From Firmicutes bacterium UBA1047 (GTDB lineage: Bacteria; Bacillota; Clostridia; Tissierellales; Sedimentibacteraceae), in NCBI GenBank assembly GCA_002316585.1, contig DCDU01000169.1, positions 3,359 through 11,496 of the forward strand: a stretch of 8,138 nt of DNA, read 5' to 3'. This document shows, one piece after another, positions 5,665 to 8,138 of the stretch. The position numbers and the translations under genes are program-made. Position 1 is the first letter of the stretch, and every line of letters starts with the position of its first letter. The notes under the pieces are model-generated. The model saw only the letters and a list, made by a program, of their open reading frames with translations. It ran no database searches and had not been told where the DNA came from.

Positions 5665-7050
5665 TTATTTGTGTCTTACCACTTCAAATCTCTCTAACTT
5701 ATAATTTTCCGCCGGTGAAATGCCTGCTTTTTTCAATGCTATTGAAACTTGCTCCTCCGCTGTGTCAACTCCCTCAAGATTTGGAAGCAGCAAGCCCTTT
5801 CTGTGACCCTTGGAAACTATTACTCCGTATTTTTCAGGATTTAATTCATCTGCTGACCTGATTTTTTCTGCATCCCCAAGTACATCCACGCTGTAGACCA
5901 GCCTTTTAAGCTCCTCTTCACAAACAGGAGGAAACCGCGGGTCCTCTGCCCCGGCACTTATTGCATTTTGGATAATTTCATCAGCAATGCTTTGGGTTGT
6001 CGGAGAAGTCGTACCTATACAGCCTCGCAAATTCCCGTCTAATTTCAGGGATACAAATACTCCCGCACGGTTGCTTGTCATATCATTGCTTAAATCATCC
6101 GGTCTTCGTATTATTTTACGGTTAATGACATAGCTCTCCAATGTTTGACGGGCAAGACGCACATATTCATCCTCTTCTGATTTTAACGATTCAACCCTTT
6201 CGGTTTCGTTTTTTAAATATATTTCATAGAAACAGCGTTCTTCATCATTTTCCAAGACATTAAATGCCGCAACCGCATAACCGACGCCAAAAGGTCCTTC
6301 ATAGGACAGAAACTCCGAGCTGACGTTTTTTCTGTCCAACGCGCCCGCCATTATGATGAACGAGCGAAGTCCGCATTCACCGGCAGATTCACAAAAATCT
6401 TCGTCAAACTTCAGAAACTCCAAAAAGTTTCCCGTCTTCATAGCCTTGGTTACTTCCCTGTCAAATACGGGTCCTTCTTCTCTGTAACCGTAAGGTCCTT
6501 CGTCTTTTAGCATGTGAGATAAGTCTCCGCTTCCAATAAATACTATTGTTTTGCCGCTTTTTTCGGAAACCTCTCCTATGCATTTGCCAAATTTGTAATG
6601 CTCTAAAGAAGATAAGCCTGAAACTGATATGCGTATTAGCTTGTAATCATTATAATACTTGTTTACGAAATAAAGAGGTACCATTACACCGTGGTCTAAT
6701 GATTTATTTTTCTCGCCTAAAATTCCGGCAGGAATTCCCTGCATTTCTGCTTCCCTTGAAATTTCACCGACTAATTCAATGTCATATTCAGCTTCCACAG
6801 TTATATCTCCATGGCCGAATTCCCCGAAGCTGCCTCTTGCACCTTTTCCCGGTGAAATGTGTATATAGTCCGAATACATTATCGAATGGGGAGTGGCTAC
6901 AATTATTGTGTCAGGTTTAATTTCTGCTATACGCTTTGCAATGCTGTGATATGCATCTGATGTCCTTTGAATTTTTATTTGCTCTCCTCTTCCTATTTCA
7001 GGAATAATCAAGGGAGGATGCGGAAGGATAAAACCTGCTTTAACCGCCAT
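5665..7050 (-). CDS. amrA: AmmeMemoRadiSam system protein A type: LigB-like dioxygenase-fold domain fused to AMMECR1
   Basis: Cytosolic fusion protein of 461 residues. Residues 1-275 form a class III extradiol dioxygenase (LigB)-like domain, the superfamily that also contains MEMO. Candidate metal and catalytic residues are His11 (LPHPP), His55 (ATPHS), His179 (GSGDLSHM) and Glu225 (SAGECGLRSF), so the active site looks intact. Residues of about 290-461 form an AMMECR1 domain with its hallmark LRGCIG (341-346), the DPRFPP motif and the late KGLLLPNLE motif. In many anaerobes such proteins are encoded with a radical-SAM protein as the AmmeMemoRadiSam system, whose substrate is unknown. No radical-SAM gene lies in this window. 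The ATG at 7050 follows AAGGAG at good spacing. The MFS gene ends 59 bp upstream on the same strand with no terminator between, so co-transcription is likely. Domain calls are firm; enzymatic activity and substrate are not known. Confidence 0.93.
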   Translation of the reverse strand: MAVKAGFILPHPPLIIPEIGRGEQIKIQRTSDAYHSIAKRIAEIKPDTIIVATPHSIMYSDYIHISPGKGARGSFGEFGHGDITVEAEYDIELVGEISREAEMQGIPAGILGEKNKSLDHGVMVPLYFVNKYYNDYKLIRISVSGLSSLEHYKFGKCIGEVSEKSGKTIVFIGSGDLSHMLKDEGPYGYREEGPVFDREVTKAMKTGNFLEFLKFDEDFCESAGECGLRSFIIMAGALDRKNVSSEFLSYEGPFGVGYAVAAFNVLENDEERCFYEIYLKNETERVESLKSEEDEYVRLARQTLESYVINRKIIRRPDDLSNDMTSNRAGVFVSLKLDGNLRGCIGTTSPTTQSIADEIIQNAISAGAEDPRFPPVCEEELKRLVYSVDVLGDAEKIRSADELNPEKYGVIVSKGHRKGLLLPNLEGVDTAEEQVSIALKKAGISPAENYKLERFEVVRHK

Positions 7051-7080
7051 AATTTAGACTCCTTTCTTACAGCCTGTCAA

Positions 7081-7105
7081 TGCCCCGTTACCCGTAGGAC
7101 GGGCA
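7081..7105 (-). other. Intercistronic hairpin with two alternative pairings
   Basis: In the minus-strand transcript the segment TGCCCGT (7105-7099) can pair with ACGGG at 7095-7091 (5-bp stem, 3-nt loop). It can also pair with ACGGGGCA at 7088-7081 (7 bp with one bulged G, 10-nt loop). Both are GC-rich in an AT-rich setting. No U tract follows, so this is not a normal terminator. It could affect mRNA stability or be a remnant of a GC-rich intergenic repeat. Confidence 0.5.
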
Positions 7106-7109
7106 ATTA

Positions 7110-8138
7110 CTATGCAGACTGCATTTTTATCGCTTTTTTAAATATTATATATCCTATTATAAACATAAAGCTTATTACCAATACACCGAATTTTGAACTG
7201 CCTGTTATTTGTGTCGCAATTCCCATAATCATTGTACCGGTAAAGGAGGCTCCTTTGCCGAAAATATCATAAAATCCAAAATATTCGCTTGATTTTTCTT
7301 TAGGTATTATCTTTGCAAAATAGGAGCGTGACAAAGCTTGTATTGCTCCCTGAAAAACGGCAACGCAAACAGCTAAAAACCAGAATTCCCAGGTCTTGTC
7401 AAGTTGCAGCGCAAATAATGTAATCAAGAAATATCCCAAAATGCAAACACTGATTAAATTTGATGTTTTATACCTTTTAGACAGCTTGCCGAATATAATT
7501 GCAAAAGGAAAAGCAACCACCTGAGTTAAAAGCAGGGCTAAAAGCAAGTTGTTGTCGCTTATTCCCACGTCCTTCCCATAAGATGTAGCCATTCCTATAA
7601 TTGTATGCACTCCGTCTATATAAAAGAAAAAAGCAAGCAAAAACGCAAATATATCCTTATGCTTTTTTACATCCCTAAATGTCTCACCAATACGTTTGAA
7701 TGCTGTAAGCACAGGGTTTCTTTCGACCTCAACGTAATTAAGCTGCTTATAATTTCTTATAAGCGGCAAGCTTATTAATAACCACCACAATGAATTAAGA
7801 ATAAAAGCCATTCCTGTTGCAAAGGATGAAGTCAGTCCTATTTTGTCCGCGGACAAAATTAATACAAGGCTGACGGTAAACGGAATACAGCTTCCTATAT
7901 AACCCCATGCGTAACCGTGAGAAGACAATAAATCCATTCTGTCATCCGTTGTAACATCCGGAAGCATAGCGTCATAAAATATTAAGCTTCCCGAGATACC
8001 CACCCTTGCAAATACAAACAGCGTTAAAAATATTATCCATGACACGGGCAGGGACAGTGAAGCGCACCCAAGTACCCCCAACATTAAAAACAATGTAAAC
8101 AAAGGCTTTTTATATCCCTTTGTATCCGCCAACGCTCC
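7110..8138 (-). CDS. MFS transporter, UMF1 (Atg22-like) family, partial (N-terminus off the right edge)
   Basis: Integral membrane transporter. The window holds 342 C-terminal residues and the frame is open to the edge. It begins with GALADTKGYKKPLF, the conserved loop between helices 2 and 3 of MFS proteins, so roughly the first 60-80 residues and two helices are missing. The in-frame TTG at 8132 is an internal leucine of that loop, not a start. About ten hydrophobic segments remain. A hydrophilic central loop around residues 135-160 (NYKQLNYVEVERNPVLTAF) separates the two six-helix halves. The later SEYFGFYDIFGKGASFTG motif is characteristic of the UMF1 group, whose yeast relative Atg22 exports amino acids from the vacuole; the bacterial substrate is unknown. 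The stop (7110-7112) lies 59 bp before amrA on the same strand. Confidence 0.9.
   Translation of the reverse strand, partial: GALADTKGYKKPLFTLFLMLGVLGCASLSLPVSWIIFLTLFVFARVGISGSLIFYDAMLPDVTTDDRMDLLSSHGYAWGYIGSCIPFTVSLVLILSADKIGLTSSFATGMAFILNSLWWLLISLPLIRNYKQLNYVEVERNPVLTAFKRIGETFRDVKKHKDIFAFLLAFFFYIDGVHTIIGMATSYGKDVGISDNNLLLALLLTQVVAFPFAIIFGKLSKRYKTSNLISVCILGYFLITLFALQLDKTWEFWFLAVCVAVFQGAIQALSRSYFAKIIPKEKSSEYFGFYDIFGKGASFTGTMIMGIATQITGSSKFGVLVISFMFIIGYIIFKKAIKMQSA

Noticed and set aside
7075..7080. TTGACA on the minus strand upstream of amrA, as a possible amrA promoter
   Set aside because: A -10 at 17-bp spacing would fall on CTAAAT next to the amrA start codon, putting the transcription start inside the gene. 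The ribosome binding site also lies within the spacer.
8130..8132. TTG as a start codon of the MFS gene
   Set aside because: The preceding in-frame codons and the GALADTKGYKK context match the internal MFS loop between helices 2 and 3, and no ribosome binding site can be seen, so the gene continues past the edge.

Overview
The window is AT-rich, uses strong AGGAGG-type ribosome binding sites and sigma-A-like promoters with 17-bp spacers, and carries gene families typical of low-GC anaerobic Firmicutes. A clostridial chromosome is the best reading, but no rRNA or other marker confirms the taxon. No tRNA, rRNA, CRISPR array, transposase or phage gene is visible, and every gene looks intact apart from the two cut by the window edges.

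Layout. Left block, minus strand: a cardiolipin synthase gene cut by the left edge (1-821) with its own promoter; then cstA, a peptide/pyruvate-type transporter (1040-2659), ending at a clear intrinsic terminator; and upstream of cstA an unrecognised 167-aa cytosolic protein (2708-3211) that probably shares cstA's transcript and has a good promoter. Centre, plus strand: a two-gene operon (3454-4692) behind a perfect TTGACA-N17-TATAAT promoter. It encodes a 97-aa helical protein of unknown function and an ArsA/Get3-family ATPase that lacks the metal-binding cysteines of ArsA and the CxxC of eukaryotic Get3. Right block, minus strand: popT (DUF368, undecaprenyl-phosphate recycling), whose 3' end overlaps that of the ATPase gene by 11 bp; a LigB-like/AMMECR1 fusion (amrA type, 5665-7050); and a UMF1-type MFS transporter cut by the right edge (7110-8138).

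How the genes may work together. The left and centre blocks are driven by back-to-back promoters about 56 bp apart, so the CstA-containing unit and the ATPase unit could be co-regulated. ArsA-family ATPases either energise membrane transport or escort hydrophobic membrane proteins, so a link to CstA or another membrane protein is a reasonable but untested idea. Envelope lipid genes (cls, popT) flank this core. The MFS and amrA genes are probably co-transcribed. popT appears to have its own promoter, overlapping the weak hairpin after amrA, and an imperfect palindromic repeat in its leader.

The most promising item for novelty is the small protein plus ArsA-like ATPase operon. Next are the LigB/AMMECR1 fusion without a visible radical-SAM partner and the repeat-derived leader of popT. 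No gene-free stretch exceeds 300 bp. The longest are 3212-3453 (divergent promoters), 822-1039 (cls promoter and cstA terminator) and 5501-5664 (popT promoter and repeat).
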